Origin: Promethearchaeota archaeon
GTDB lineage: Archaea; Asgardarchaeota; Lokiarchaeia; Sigynarchaeales; SOKP01
Length of the DNA: 25,664 nucleotides
Reading direction: 5' to 3'
NCBI GenBank assembly: GCA_030605085.1
Contig: JAUWBH010000075.1
Location: 1 to 25,664 of the forward strand
Shown here: positions 1-7,824 of the stretch, piece by piece
Position numbering within the stretch: the stretch's first letter is position 1
Layout: every line of letters starts with the position of its first letter
Translations under genes and position numbers: made by a program
The notes under the pieces: generated by a model
Told to the model about the DNA's origin: nothing
The model's input: only the letters and a program-made list of their open reading frames with translations
The model's database searches: none

Positions 1-630
1 GCTAAGCGCGTGATTGCCGCTTCGTATGGAATGGAAAAAATGATTGATGACGCTGTAGGAGAAATCTTAGATGTCTTAGATAAAACCGGTTTAGCAAAGA
101 ATACTGCTATTATTTATACAACTGACCACGGTGAACTTGGGGGGGATCATAGGTTCTTTTTTAAAGGACCATATTTATATCAATGTTTAATAAATATTTT
201 TTTCATAATTAAAATTCCTAGTGGTCTTAAGAATAAAACAAGTGAATCCTTGGCAAGCTCAATTGATCTTCCAGAGACGATTTTAGAATTAGCTGGTTTT
301 CCTATACCCGATAGTATGCAAGGTAAAAGCTTAGTTCCTATAATAAACGATCCGGACATTCAAATAAATGAAGATGTATTTATTGAGATGGATGACGAAA
401 TCCTTGATGATAAAACAAGAACCTTAATCACCGAGGAATGGAGAATTACGATTTATATGGAGGAAGAAAACGACGGGGAGTTATATAACTTAAAAGAAGA
501 TCCTGATGAGATGAATAACTTATGGAGTGACAAGTCTTTCAATGAAAAAAAAATAGAATTAATTTTGAAGTTAATGAGGAAATCTATTACGACTCAAGAA
601 AGTCCAATTAAGAGAGACTGTCAATTTTAG
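1..630 (+). CDS. Sulfatase, C-terminal part (cut by the window edge)
   Basis: The reading frame is open to base 1, so this is the C-terminal 209 residues of a larger protein; the GTG at 10 is internal. It belongs to the alkaline-phosphatase-superfamily sulfatases, which hydrolyse sulfate (sometimes phosphonate) esters. Visible landmarks are the metal-binding TTDHGELGGDH segment and the following FFKGP lysine, which align with SDHGDLMGDHG and LKGP in the sulfatases at 7825 and 21721. The C-terminal part with SSIDLPETILELAG and MQGKSLVPI is also shared with them. The formylglycine site lies outside the window, so activity cannot be judged. It converges on the iron-sulfur gene at 670. Family assignment is firm; the substrate is unknown. 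Confidence 0.9.
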   Translation, partial: AKRVIAASYGMEKMIDDAVGEILDVLDKTGLAKNTAIIYTTDHGELGGDHRFFFKGPYLYQCLINIFFIIKIPSGLKNKTSESLASSIDLPETILELAGFPIPDSMQGKSLVPIINDPDIQINEDVFIEMDDEILDDKTRTLITEEWRITIYMEEENDGELYNLKEDPDEMNNLWSDKSFNEKKIELILKLMRKSITTQESPIKRDCQF

Positions 631-669
631 TAGATTTTCCAATTATTTTTAGATTTATTTTATATTGAC

Positions 670-1743
670 TTAACTTTTAGTAACCATTCCTGGAATTTCT
701 TCTCTTTCTAACCTTTTCATCGTTATGGCGTCGTTGGGGCATGTCACTGAGCACAAACCACAGCCCAAACATTTATCTACATTAACCTTAGCTACATCGT
801 TGACAGTGATTGCACCAAATTTGCATCGTTCTAAGCAAGTCCCGCACGCTACGCAAGAATCCACATCGATACTTGATGCAAAATTTGCTTTAGCAATTGC
901 TCTGGGGTTGTCAAATCTAGTTAGACCTCTAAGCATTCCGCAACAACACTCGCAGCAGGAACATATCACACTAGTAAATTTTGCGGTGTTGTCAGTGGCA
1001 AGTACCAGACCCACCTCTGCCGATTGTTTTACGATCTCTTTAGCTTCTTCTTTTGTGAGTTTCTTAGCACCAAGTTCTTCAACCATCATATCCGCATTAG
1101 GACCAATATTAAGACAATTATGAAGAGGATATGTGCATTCTCTAACTCCGCTTATATCTGCTCTTAATCGGCAAGGGCATGGAATCACGGCAAAAGAGTT
1201 GTTTTTATCTATAATGCTATATACTTCTTCTAAAGGCATAATCTCGTGTCCCGGTTCAATTTTCTCACTAACGGTTAAAACTCTCATATACGGATTGCCT
1301 TTATAAGAGGTCTCCCACTTTTTGTAATACTTATCTTCTATAAAGAACTTTCTACTTAAATCAGCAAATTTTTTCGCGTCAGCACCTTCGTAAGTCTCTT
1401 TTACAATGAAAGGTGCGTCAAAAATAAAAAATGGATCTGGTAGCGAATATCGGTTCCCCAGTTTTATTACAAATCTTTTCTTAGTAATGTCATCAAGCTT
1501 TTCAATTAATTCCTTTTTATCAATATTTACTTGTTTAGCGAATTTTGCAATGGATATTCCTTCGGGAAAAATAGGAAGGTGTTGAACGATTTTTACGATT
1601 TCAGGATTGTACATTAGACTTATATATTCAAGATAAGTTTCTGTCGGCTCTCCATTTTCGTCCGTTGGACACGAATGCGGTTTTCTTATCATCTTTTTGG
1701 CGATTATTATCAAATCTTCCCTATGCTCTTTAGATTCAATCAT
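670..1743 (-). CDS. Winged-helix, Cys-rich double [4Fe-4S] ferredoxin-like protein, copy 1
   Basis: A 357-residue soluble protein. Residues about 40-100 look like a winged-helix fold (ISIAKFAKQVNIDKKELIEK, then a wing ending GNRYS). A central domain has CPCR (Cys189, Cys191), Cys203 and Cys210, followed by the dense cluster CSCCECCC at 261-268. The C-terminus carries two classical C-x2-C-x2-C-x3-C [4Fe-4S] motifs (Cys297-307 and Cys325-335). That gives 18 ordered cysteines. Two paralogues lie at 3833 and 17244, and the copy at 17244 is the closer one. The ferredoxin domain implies electron transfer; the N-terminus could bind DNA or a partner. The ATG at 1743 has no clear ribosome-binding site. 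It is transcribed away from the MFS gene's end with a 107-base AT-rich gap. The precise role is unknown. Confidence 0.85.
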   Translation of the reverse strand: MIESKEHREDLIIIAKKMIRKPHSCPTDENGEPTETYLEYISLMYNPEIVKIVQHLPIFPEGISIAKFAKQVNIDKKELIEKLDDITKKRFVIKLGNRYSLPDPFFIFDAPFIVKETYEGADAKKFADLSRKFFIEDKYYKKWETSYKGNPYMRVLTVSEKIEPGHEIMPLEEVYSIIDKNNSFAVIPCPCRLRADISGVRECTYPLHNCLNIGPNADMMVEELGAKKLTKEEAKEIVKQSAEVGLVLATDNTAKFTSVICSCCECCCGMLRGLTRFDNPRAIAKANFASSIDVDSCVACGTCLERCKFGAITVNDVAKVNVDKCLGCGLCSVTCPNDAITMKRLEREEIPGMVTKS

Positions 1744-1850
1744 TTAAAATACCGTTTTCAAGTTTTTTTAATAATAATTTTTATAATTGATATTTACTTT
1801 TCAAGTTTTATTTTCAATTCTTTTCTTTAATTTTAAATTATTTAATTTTT

Positions 1851-3305
1851 TTAATGTCCCAATTTTAACAATTTTTCCTTGTTTTCCACTGCTAATTCTT
1901 TAGTTATATTAAAAAGCTTCAAGATAATAATACCTGAAATGATAGTAATAATCAATGGAATAATTGATATATATACTAGTAATCCAAATTTTGCAAACTC
2001 GGTATTTTCTGTTCCTTTAAGGGGATCATAGAGAAAAATAGCAACTATTGCTACTAATAATAGAGCTGATGTTGTCTTTCCTGTAGCACTGAATATTTGA
2101 TTTACTGCAAAATATTGAGCTTCTTCGCGTTTTCCATATTTCACCGTTTCGTAATCGATGGCTTGGGCACTCATTAACCCTCGAGCAGTAACTTGAGCAC
2201 CAATGCCCATCCCAAAAATAAAGGAAAACAAAGTTAATGTCCAAATATCGATGGTAAATATCATCAAGAAAAAGCCAATACTGGTTATACATATTCCAAT
2301 CATGAAGGTTTTTTTAGTACCATATTTTCTTAATAATTTATAACTGATAATTCCAAAAATAAAGGATCCGATCAGCGCTGCTACTTGTGGTATAGCTGTA
2401 TAAGCAATGTCTAGGCCTAGAACATCAACGATATATAAATCATATCCTAAAACTATCATGCGCATGATTAAACCCCATGCTAAATAACTTATAATAAAGG
2501 CCATCCAATTTCTACTTTTTAAAGCTCTTTTTCCCGCATCCCAAAGAGGTGTTTTTTCTTTTTTTATAACATCAAATTCATGTCTAAATTCTCGCATTTC
2601 TTTAGGTTCCCAGATGCCATAAGCACGAACAGGTAAAATTGCAATATATAACACCGCTATTATTACAGCCATCATAAAATAAGCATTAGGATCGTTTACT
2701 CCTCCAAAAATACTTATTAATAGAGGTATTAGAATTATCCCTAAAATTAATGTCATACTGCCTATTATTGATCCTACTAGCTGGAGTTTTGCTCGCGATT
2801 TCTGATCTCGAACCAAATCAGGTATTAAAGCTCTAGAATTTAATTCTTCCATAGTTTGTATTGTGTCCCATATTGAAACTGAGATGGCAAGCCAAATTAT
2901 TACTATTAATGTTTGTTCTGGATGTACTAATCCTCCTTCTGGCTTAGTTTCCCAGATTGGTAAAAATATTAATATTAATGCAAGCGCCGTTCCGATTGCA
3001 CCCACTATGATAAAAATAAATCGCTTACCCCATCGTTTTGTAAATCTTGTAGCTCTATCTGATAAATGCCCAACGAAATATTCATTAAGGATATCAGCTA
3101 TAGTGAATATGGCCATGAAAAGGGCAACCATTATTGCAGTTAATCCTAATACCTTCAATGCATATAATTGTATTCTAAATGCTGCCGTAAACATTACTTG
3201 CACAAATACACCTCCTGCAGCTAAAGCTATAATCTTTCTTGTTGGAGGTGGTAAGTAACCTCTATCTAATCCAGTGGGTTCTATATCAGATTGCGACTCT
3301 GTCAT
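1851..3305 (-). CDS. MFS transporter, MFS_2/GPH-like
   Basis: A 484-residue integral membrane protein with about 12 hydrophobic segments. The cytoplasmic loop motif after helix 2 reads GHLSDR (79-84) followed by RWGKR (91-95). This is typical of the MFS_2 (glycoside-pentoside-hexuronide/SLC45-like) branch, as is the helix-5 region with NSRALIPDLVRDQKSRAKLQ. These carriers are secondary cation symporters for sugars or other organic solutes. The ATG at 3305 is preceded by GAGG at a 7-base spacing, so the start is well supported. The gene lies upstream of the iron-sulfur gene at 670 on the same strand. The neighbouring sulfatases make a sulfated or other organic substrate plausible, but nothing in the sequence fixes it. 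Confidence 0.85.
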   Translation of the reverse strand: MTESQSDIEPTGLDRGYLPPPTRKIIALAAGGVFVQVMFTAAFRIQLYALKVLGLTAIMVALFMAIFTIADILNEYFVGHLSDRATRFTKRWGKRFIFIIVGAIGTALALILIFLPIWETKPEGGLVHPEQTLIVIIWLAISVSIWDTIQTMEELNSRALIPDLVRDQKSRAKLQLVGSIIGSMTLILGIILIPLLISIFGGVNDPNAYFMMAVIIAVLYIAILPVRAYGIWEPKEMREFRHEFDVIKKEKTPLWDAGKRALKSRNWMAFIISYLAWGLIMRMIVLGYDLYIVDVLGLDIAYTAIPQVAALIGSFIFGIISYKLLRKYGTKKTFMIGICITSIGFFLMIFTIDIWTLTLFSFIFGMGIGAQVTARGLMSAQAIDYETVKYGKREEAQYFAVNQIFSATGKTTSALLLVAIVAIFLYDPLKGTENTEFAKFGLLVYISIIPLIITIISGIIILKLFNITKELAVENKEKLLKLGH

Positions 3306-3458
3306 ATTGTAATCCTCTTATTTTTTAATTTTTTAAAAATAAATTCTTTTTGTTAATTAATAATAGGTTTACTTTAATCACTATTTAATCCTTTCTAATC
3401 AATAGCAATTTTGCTGGAATTAAACTCAATCATTTTTTTATAATTTTGTATAAAGATA

Positions 3459-3472
3459 AATTTATATATAAG
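3459..3472 (+). promoter_or_regulatory. Putative TATA box for the small membrane gene
   Basis: The stretch taaatttatatata sits about 100 bases before the ATG at 3564 and resembles an archaeal TATA box. It would place the transcript start near 3490-3500. The 23-bp tandem repeat at 3505-3550 would then lie in the untranslated leader. The call rests on sequence resemblance alone. Confidence 0.4.
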
Positions 3473-3504
3473 TTTTTTTTTAATTTTAATGGGTATAGGT
3501 CAAA

Positions 3505-3550
3505 GGGTATACTTAATTAAAGTAAAGGGGTATACTTAATTAAAGTAAAG
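3505..3550 (+). repeat. Perfect tandem direct repeat, two 23-bp units
   Basis: Two identical 23-bp units (3505-3527 and 3528-3550) lie end to end. Each unit starts GGGTATAC, contains TTAATTAA and ends AGTAAAG. A degenerate start of a third unit (gggtatag) lies at 3491-3498. The array ends directly before the ribosome-binding site GGAGAGG of the 53-residue membrane protein gene. Two in-phase copies about two helical turns apart could be a regulator site or a leader element, or a recent slippage product. Confidence 0.7.
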
Positions 3551-3563
3551 GGAGAGGTAGATA

Positions 3564-3725
3564 ATGAAAAAACTCATGCTTTATATAATAATATGTGGAT
3601 TGGTTTTTCTTACTCTTATTTCTTTCGCTGTTTCGTATATATATTCTATTATCTGGTCATTTCTTATTCTGGATATTATAGGAATATATTATTTTGAAAG
3701 GAAAATAATGAAAGAAAACATTTAA
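3564..3725 (+). CDS. Small two-helix membrane protein (53 aa)
   Basis: An ATG at 3564 opens a 53-codon frame ending in TAA at 3725. The start is preceded by a strong ribosome-binding site, GGAGAGG, six bases upstream. The product begins MKKLMLYIIICGLVF and is almost entirely hydrophobic, with two probable membrane helices (about residues 5-25 and 28-44) and a short charged C-terminal tail (FERKIMKENI). No family is recognised. The good ribosome-binding site, an upstream TATA-like box and the conspicuous leader repeat argue that it is real despite its size. The divergent neighbour is an MFS transporter, and a membrane-accessory role is possible but unproven. Confidence 0.6.
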   Translation: MKKLMLYIIICGLVFLTLISFAVSYIYSIIWSFLILDIIGIYYFERKIMKENI

Positions 3726-3832
3726 TCCAAATTATTTCGTGATAAATAACATCGTACGATTTGAAGTCACACCTTTATGAATTAAAATAAAAAATTTATT
3801 AAGTTTTAAAAACCGATCTTAATAGATTATTT

Positions 3833-4948
3833 ATGACATCAACGGAAGATACGGATCCTTACGAGATAATATTAAAAAAAATGAGAGAGTATCCAAACGA
3901 TATCCCGATTACAAAAGGAAAGATTTCAGAAGCCTTTAGGGAGTATATCAAACTTATGTTTACTCTAGAAGAAGCTGAAATCGCTCAGCATTTAGAGGTT
4001 AGACCCCAATCAGTTGGTACCCTCGCTAAGCGTATAGGTAAAGATAGAAAGGAAACTAAAAGAATCTTGGAAGAAATGACCGACAAGGGAATCATTCAAG
4101 ATATTGGCGGTTATTCGTATTTTATTGCGGTAGCGCATCTTTTTAACATTGGATTTAAATATTCGAAGGCATTGGAGAGACTTGGGAAAAAAGGAGCGGA
4201 ATTGTATCAGCAATTTTTCGTTAAAGAAAAGTATTATAAACGATACGAATCTTCTGATGCTGGAACATCGCTTACGAGGATAATTCCAGTAAATACTTCA
4301 ATTGACCATCAATCTGAGATTTCAAATGCGGAGGAGATACATGGAATAATTGATACTAGTTTTGGCCCAATTGTAATTACAGATTGTCCTTGTCGAAATA
4401 GAGCAGAAATTCTAGGAATTAGAGAATGTAAGGACAAATATCCAATTCACGAATCTTGTTTTCAATTAGGATTGTTCGGGAAATATTTTATTAGAAGGGA
4501 GGAAGGAAGAGAGTTATCGCGTGAAGAAGCACACCAATTAGTGGATAAATACGCAAAATTAGGGTTAGTATTTACTACGGAAAATATGAAAAATCCGAAT
4601 CATGTGGTTGTATGTTGTTGTTGTGATTGTTGTTGCTCTCTCTTAAGAGGAATGACTCGTTTTGAAGATAAAAACGTAAATTGCACTGCCAAATCAAATT
4701 ACATCTCTCATGTTAACCAAGATTTATGTAAAGGGTGCGGACTTTGCGAAAACAGATGTCCCTTTGAAGCAATTACAATTGAGAACGAGAAATCTTTTGT
4801 AAATTCAAATAAATGTTATGGATGTGGTGTTTGCGCTGTAACATGTCCTACGGAAGCTATAAAACTGCATAGAACTGAGCGTTCACATATTTACGATAAT
4901 CCATTAGAACTTATGGGTAAAATTTATAAGGAAAATCGAATGAATTGA
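3833..4948 (+). CDS. Winged-helix, Cys-rich double [4Fe-4S] ferredoxin-like protein, copy 2
   Basis: A 371-residue paralogue of the genes at 670 and 17244. The N-terminal winged-helix-like part spans about 42-100 (SVGTLAKRIGKDRKETKRIL). The central domain has CPCR (Cys185, Cys187), Cys199 and Cys209, then the cysteine block CCCCDCCC at 261-268. Two C-x2-C-x2-C-x3-C clusters lie at 299-309 and 328-338. It is the most diverged of the three, with an extra lead-in of about 15 residues at the C-terminus, and its cysteine block has a seventh Cys where the other two have Ser (CCCC instead of CSCC). No ribosome-binding site precedes the ATG, so the message may be leaderless or start slightly downstream. 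Electron transfer is likely; a redox-sensing DNA-binding role is an alternative. Confidence 0.85.
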   Translation: MTSTEDTDPYEIILKKMREYPNDIPITKGKISEAFREYIKLMFTLEEAEIAQHLEVRPQSVGTLAKRIGKDRKETKRILEEMTDKGIIQDIGGYSYFIAVAHLFNIGFKYSKALERLGKKGAELYQQFFVKEKYYKRYESSDAGTSLTRIIPVNTSIDHQSEISNAEEIHGIIDTSFGPIVITDCPCRNRAEILGIRECKDKYPIHESCFQLGLFGKYFIRREEGRELSREEAHQLVDKYAKLGLVFTTENMKNPNHVVVCCCCDCCCSLLRGMTRFEDKNVNCTAKSNYISHVNQDLCKGCGLCENRCPFEAITIENEKSFVNSNKCYGCGVCAVTCPTEAIKLHRTERSHIYDNPLELMGKIYKENRMN

Positions 4949-5129
4949 TTTTTTGCTAAATTTAATAAAATTTAACTAATTTCTCTTTAATCTTCATAGG
5001 CGTGTAAGGTGAAAAAACAAAATTATGAAATTTTAATTTTTAAATTATTTTTTAGGTCCTATAGGAAATGGTACATCTAAGAGCATGAATTCATTTAAAA
5101 AAATCCTAAAAATAAAAAAAATATTTAAA

Positions 5130-5645
5130 TTATTTAATAAGTGATTTTGCGAATGCTTTTGCTTTCTCAAGATCTTTTTCGTTAGGTCTATCTTTAATTC
5201 TCTCTACATAATCTTCTGCTTCTTTTCTTTCTTCATCAGACATATTAGCTTGCATTTTCTGTCTAACTTCTTTCGAGATACCTGTATTTGCTCCAATACA
5301 ATCGAATACACCAATAACCGTGGAATTATATTTTTCCAGCGTTTTACTTATTCGTCTAAAAGCTTTTGGATAACTATTTGGACTCGAATGAGTACAGAAA
5401 TAAGCAAACTTGGAGGGAAATTCAGTAGTTTGACTTGCGAAACTTTTGACTGATTTCCCAATACCTCCACCATAGATCCCCGTGCCTAAAAGTACGAGAT
5501 CGTATGTTTTTAAACTAGAAGGATCAATATCTTTAGCAGGCATTAGCGAGACATCCTGTCCTTCTTCATCTAAGCCCTCTTTCATGCTTTTAGCAACCTT
5601 TTCGGTATTTCCCGTATCCGAATGGTACGCAATTAAAATTTTCAT
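5130..5645 (-). CDS. Flavodoxin (cassette 1)
   Basis: A 171-residue soluble flavodoxin. The FMN-phosphate loop reads SDTGNT (9-14) directly after the first strand MKILIAYH. A second flavin-contact loop follows LLGTGIYGG at about 53-61. Flavodoxins carry low-potential electrons between enzymes. This one is the last gene of a minus-strand run behind a DUF169 gene (58-base gap), as in the second cassette. The ATG at 5645 has AAAGG upstream at suitable spacing. It is clearly paralogous to the gene at 11390 and both are 171 residues when correct starts are used. It probably feeds electrons to the nearby reductase-like proteins, which is inferred from context. Confidence 0.9.
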   Translation of the reverse strand: MKILIAYHSDTGNTEKVAKSMKEGLDEEGQDVSLMPAKDIDPSSLKTYDLVLLGTGIYGGGIGKSVKSFASQTTEFPSKFAYFCTHSSPNSYPKAFRRISKTLEKYNSTVIGVFDCIGANTGISKEVRQKMQANMSDEERKEAEDYVERIKDRPNEKDLEKAKAFAKSLIK

Positions 5646-5703
5646 TATATTTACCTTTTTTGTAATGTTTTTTTTTGTTTTTTATTAAAATTTTTCATGT
5701 TTT

Positions 5704-6525
5704 TTATTTCTTTATTCTTTTTTTTAAAAATGGCCAAACTGGCGCTTCTGTAGGCTGTCCATATATAGAAATTGGACCGAGCGAAGCATTTAAATGAGGA
5801 ATTCCAAATGCTGATACTGGGAGTTTACTTCCTGCTTTAAATAAGTTATTAAGAACTTGTTCAAATTTATGTTCTGGAATTGAAAATATCATTTCATGGT
5901 TTTGAACGCCTCCTAATACTCGGTCTCCCATTCCTGGGCAAACAACTTGGCATTGATTGGTTTTATAAGTTCTTACGATTCCTTCTTTACAAGAAGCCTC
6001 CATTCCATTGAATTGACTCGTAATGTATTCTCCATCGTATGTAGCAGCCAGTATTAAATGCGAGAGTATAATTGGTGGGCAAAATATCATAACCAAGTGT
6101 GGTTTGACTATGGTAGAATTTAGAGGTGTAATGATTAATCCCTTTATCTCTCCAGGGCTTAAAAATGCATCGGATTCTCGAGAATTCTTTTCTGCCTCTA
6201 TATCTCTTTTGTATCCCGCCTTTTTTGCCCATGCTATATATACATCTTCTGGATTTTCTGTTTCCTCCAAACCAAAATATAGTATGGAAGCAGGTTTACA
6301 GGCAATATCTTCACCAGTTAAAAAAAATGAAAATCCCGATCGTCTGCACCACGTGTAAGTTAAACAAGCTGGAACTTCTGAACCAAAAACTTCATGGGGT
6401 CGAAGTGCGTTTGATGACACTTCTTCGCCAGGTGGTACTAACCTTACCGCCACGGGGTAAGTTAGAAGTTTTAATCTATCTATAAATTCTTGTCCAAATT
6501 TCTTGTAATTTTCTAAGTCTTCCAT
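5704..6525 (-). CDS. DUF169 family protein (cassette 1)
   Basis: A 273-residue protein of the uncharacterised DUF169 family, recognised by the N-terminal LTYPVAVRLV segment and the C-terminal CPGMGDR (196-202) followed by GGVQNHEM. Cysteines at 54, 60, 76, 149, 179, 192 and 196 include positions that could bind a metal or cofactor (Cys54, 76, 149 and 179 have counterparts in the paralogue at 11955). No signal peptide or membrane helix is seen. It sits between a reductase-like gene (88-base gap) and a flavodoxin gene (58-base gap), and the same order recurs at 11390-13745, so it probably belongs functionally with them. A partly duplicated leader lies just upstream of its ATG. Its biochemical function is unknown. 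Confidence 0.88.
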   Translation of the reverse strand: MEDLENYKKFGQEFIDRLKLLTYPVAVRLVPPGEEVSSNALRPHEVFGSEVPACLTYTWCRRSGFSFFLTGEDIACKPASILYFGLEETENPEDVYIAWAKKAGYKRDIEAEKNSRESDAFLSPGEIKGLIITPLNSTIVKPHLVMIFCPPIILSHLILAATYDGEYITSQFNGMEASCKEGIVRTYKTNQCQVVCPGMGDRVLGGVQNHEMIFSIPEHKFEQVLNNLFKAGSKLPVSAFGIPHLNASLGPISIYGQPTEAPVWPFLKKRIKK

Positions 6526-6557
6526 TTTAACTCAGATTCCTTTTTAACTCAAATTCC
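6525..6557 (-). repeat. Imperfect 16-bp direct repeat in the DUF169 leader
   Basis: Two copies of a 16-bp unit, 6525-6540 and 6542-6557 on the plus strand (ttttaactcagattcc and ttttaactcaaattcc), differ at one base. Read on the minus strand each begins GGAAT and ends GAGTTAAAA, and the second runs directly into the ATG of the DUF169 gene. It may be simple slippage or a doubled ribosome-binding/leader element. Confidence 0.55.
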
Positions 6558-6613
6558 TTTTTCTTAAAATTATAACTTAAATTAAAAAAAAAATTAATTT
6601 AGATTTATTTTTT

Positions 6614-7729
6614 TTACCAGACACATCCAGAGTTTATTAATAAATCGTAACTTTCCTTCTTATCTTCCATGGTTGGACCACAAACGAGCTGACAAAGAGT
6701 ACAACTCAAAACATTCTCTTCTAAGTCCCGTTTATGAGGTTTCAAGTAGGTTATTCTGATAAATTTAATTAAGTTTTCAGCTTCAGCACCACCTTTCGCG
6801 ATTGCATCTGCAAACATATTTTGAACAAAAACATCAATCGAATCGTCTAAAGGAAGAGAAACTGGTCCAAAAGGTGACCATGTCGACCATTCTTTAAATT
6901 TATTCTGTCCTTTCATGCCTGTACATATAGCAGCGCAATAAGCTTCGCTTTTTCTCTTACCTATTGTTTCCTCAATCCCAGCTATAGTTATTATTTGCGA
7001 ATCATCTTTAGAAAAAATTCCTCCTTGACAAGAACTTTCGCATAGTTTACATCGAACGCAAGGATTTTTATCTAAAGGTTTATCAGGTTCTAATTTTGCG
7101 TTAGTAACGATTGAATTTAATAACAATCTGGCACCATATTTTTCGGTAATTAGATTACCGCTCCATCCTATCCGTCCTAAACCCGCTGCTTCAGCAACAC
7201 ATTTGTGAGACAATTCTGGAACATAATGGAAAGACACCCTTTGGATTCCAGGTAAAATTAGTTGTCTAAGATTTTCGAGCGTTTTATATTCTGTTTTCGT
7301 TAAATGGTAGCTGTCGTCGTTCTCTTTATTTATTAAATCAACCATTTTTTCAACAGCATTAACAATAGATTTATTAACTTTAACATTTCGGTAATCAAAA
7401 TTAAGATCGCAATTCACGGCTTTGTAACCTTGTTTCTCTAGAAAAACCTTAATTTTCTCGCCAATTTCTTTTAATTTCCTTGCTATAAGACCTTCTTCTA
7501 AATTAAAGGAATGTTGGTCTTCTTTCGAGATGTATTTTTTAACAACCTCATCCTTAAAATTTATCGCAATGCTTATTACGGATTGAGCTTCTGGCAATAA
7601 ATAAGTCGGATCTGAAAACTTCTTATTCTTAATACTCTCAGCAGAACAAATGCCTACTAAAACGGCACCTTCATCTTTTGCTATTTTTTTTATTTTATCT
7701 TCTATTGAAATGGTTTTAGATATTGTCAT
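6614..7729 (-). CDS. QueG/RDase-like cobalamin/[4Fe-4S] reductase-like protein, copy 1
   Basis: A 371-residue protein counted from the ATG at 7729; a TTG two codons upstream is an alternative, but AGAG spacing favours the ATG. It resembles the catalytic module shared by epoxyqueuosine reductase and reductive dehalogenases, which use cobalamin and two [4Fe-4S] clusters. Landmarks are AAGLGRIGWSGNL near 181-193, CVRCKLCESSC (Cys224, 227, 230, 234) and CTLCQLVC (Cys343, 346, 350). Between them lies an insertion with Cys265/Cys269 and KEWSTWSP, shared with the gene at 9412. There is no Tat signal, so it is cytoplasmic. It lies between sulfatase and DUF169 genes in a minus-strand run. The substrate is unknown; a true QueG role is less likely in an archaeal gene present in several divergent copies. 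Confidence 0.8.
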   Translation of the reverse strand: MTISKTISIEDKIKKIAKDEGAVLVGICSAESIKNKKFSDPTYLLPEAQSVISIAINFKDEVVKKYISKEDQHSFNLEEGLIARKLKEIGEKIKVFLEKQGYKAVNCDLNFDYRNVKVNKSIVNAVEKMVDLINKENDDSYHLTKTEYKTLENLRQLILPGIQRVSFHYVPELSHKCVAEAAGLGRIGWSGNLITEKYGARLLLNSIVTNAKLEPDKPLDKNPCVRCKLCESSCQGGIFSKDDSQIITIAGIEETIGKRKSEAYCAAICTGMKGQNKFKEWSTWSPFGPVSLPLDDSIDVFVQNMFADAIAKGGAEAENLIKFIRITYLKPHKRDLEENVLSCTLCQLVCGPTMEDKKESYDLLINSGCVW

Positions 7730-7824
7730 TTTCAAACTCTTTTTTTTTTCTATTTTTATTTAATATTTCATTATTTTAATTTTTATTAATTTGATTGGAA
7801 AAATTATTAATAAATTATACATGC

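Noticed and set aside
725..1123. Plus-strand 132-codon frame
   Set aside because: Antisense to the Cys-rich iron-sulfur gene, whose family motifs are unmistakable.
5057..5066. Perfect 10-bp palindrome TCCTATAGGA between convergent genes
   Set aside because: Isolated, short and not near a promoter; chance is sufficient in AT-rich DNA.
6614..7729. Calling this gene queG
   Set aside because: Cluster motifs agree, but there are three divergent copies, a nonstandard insertion and no queuosine context, so the symbol would mislead.
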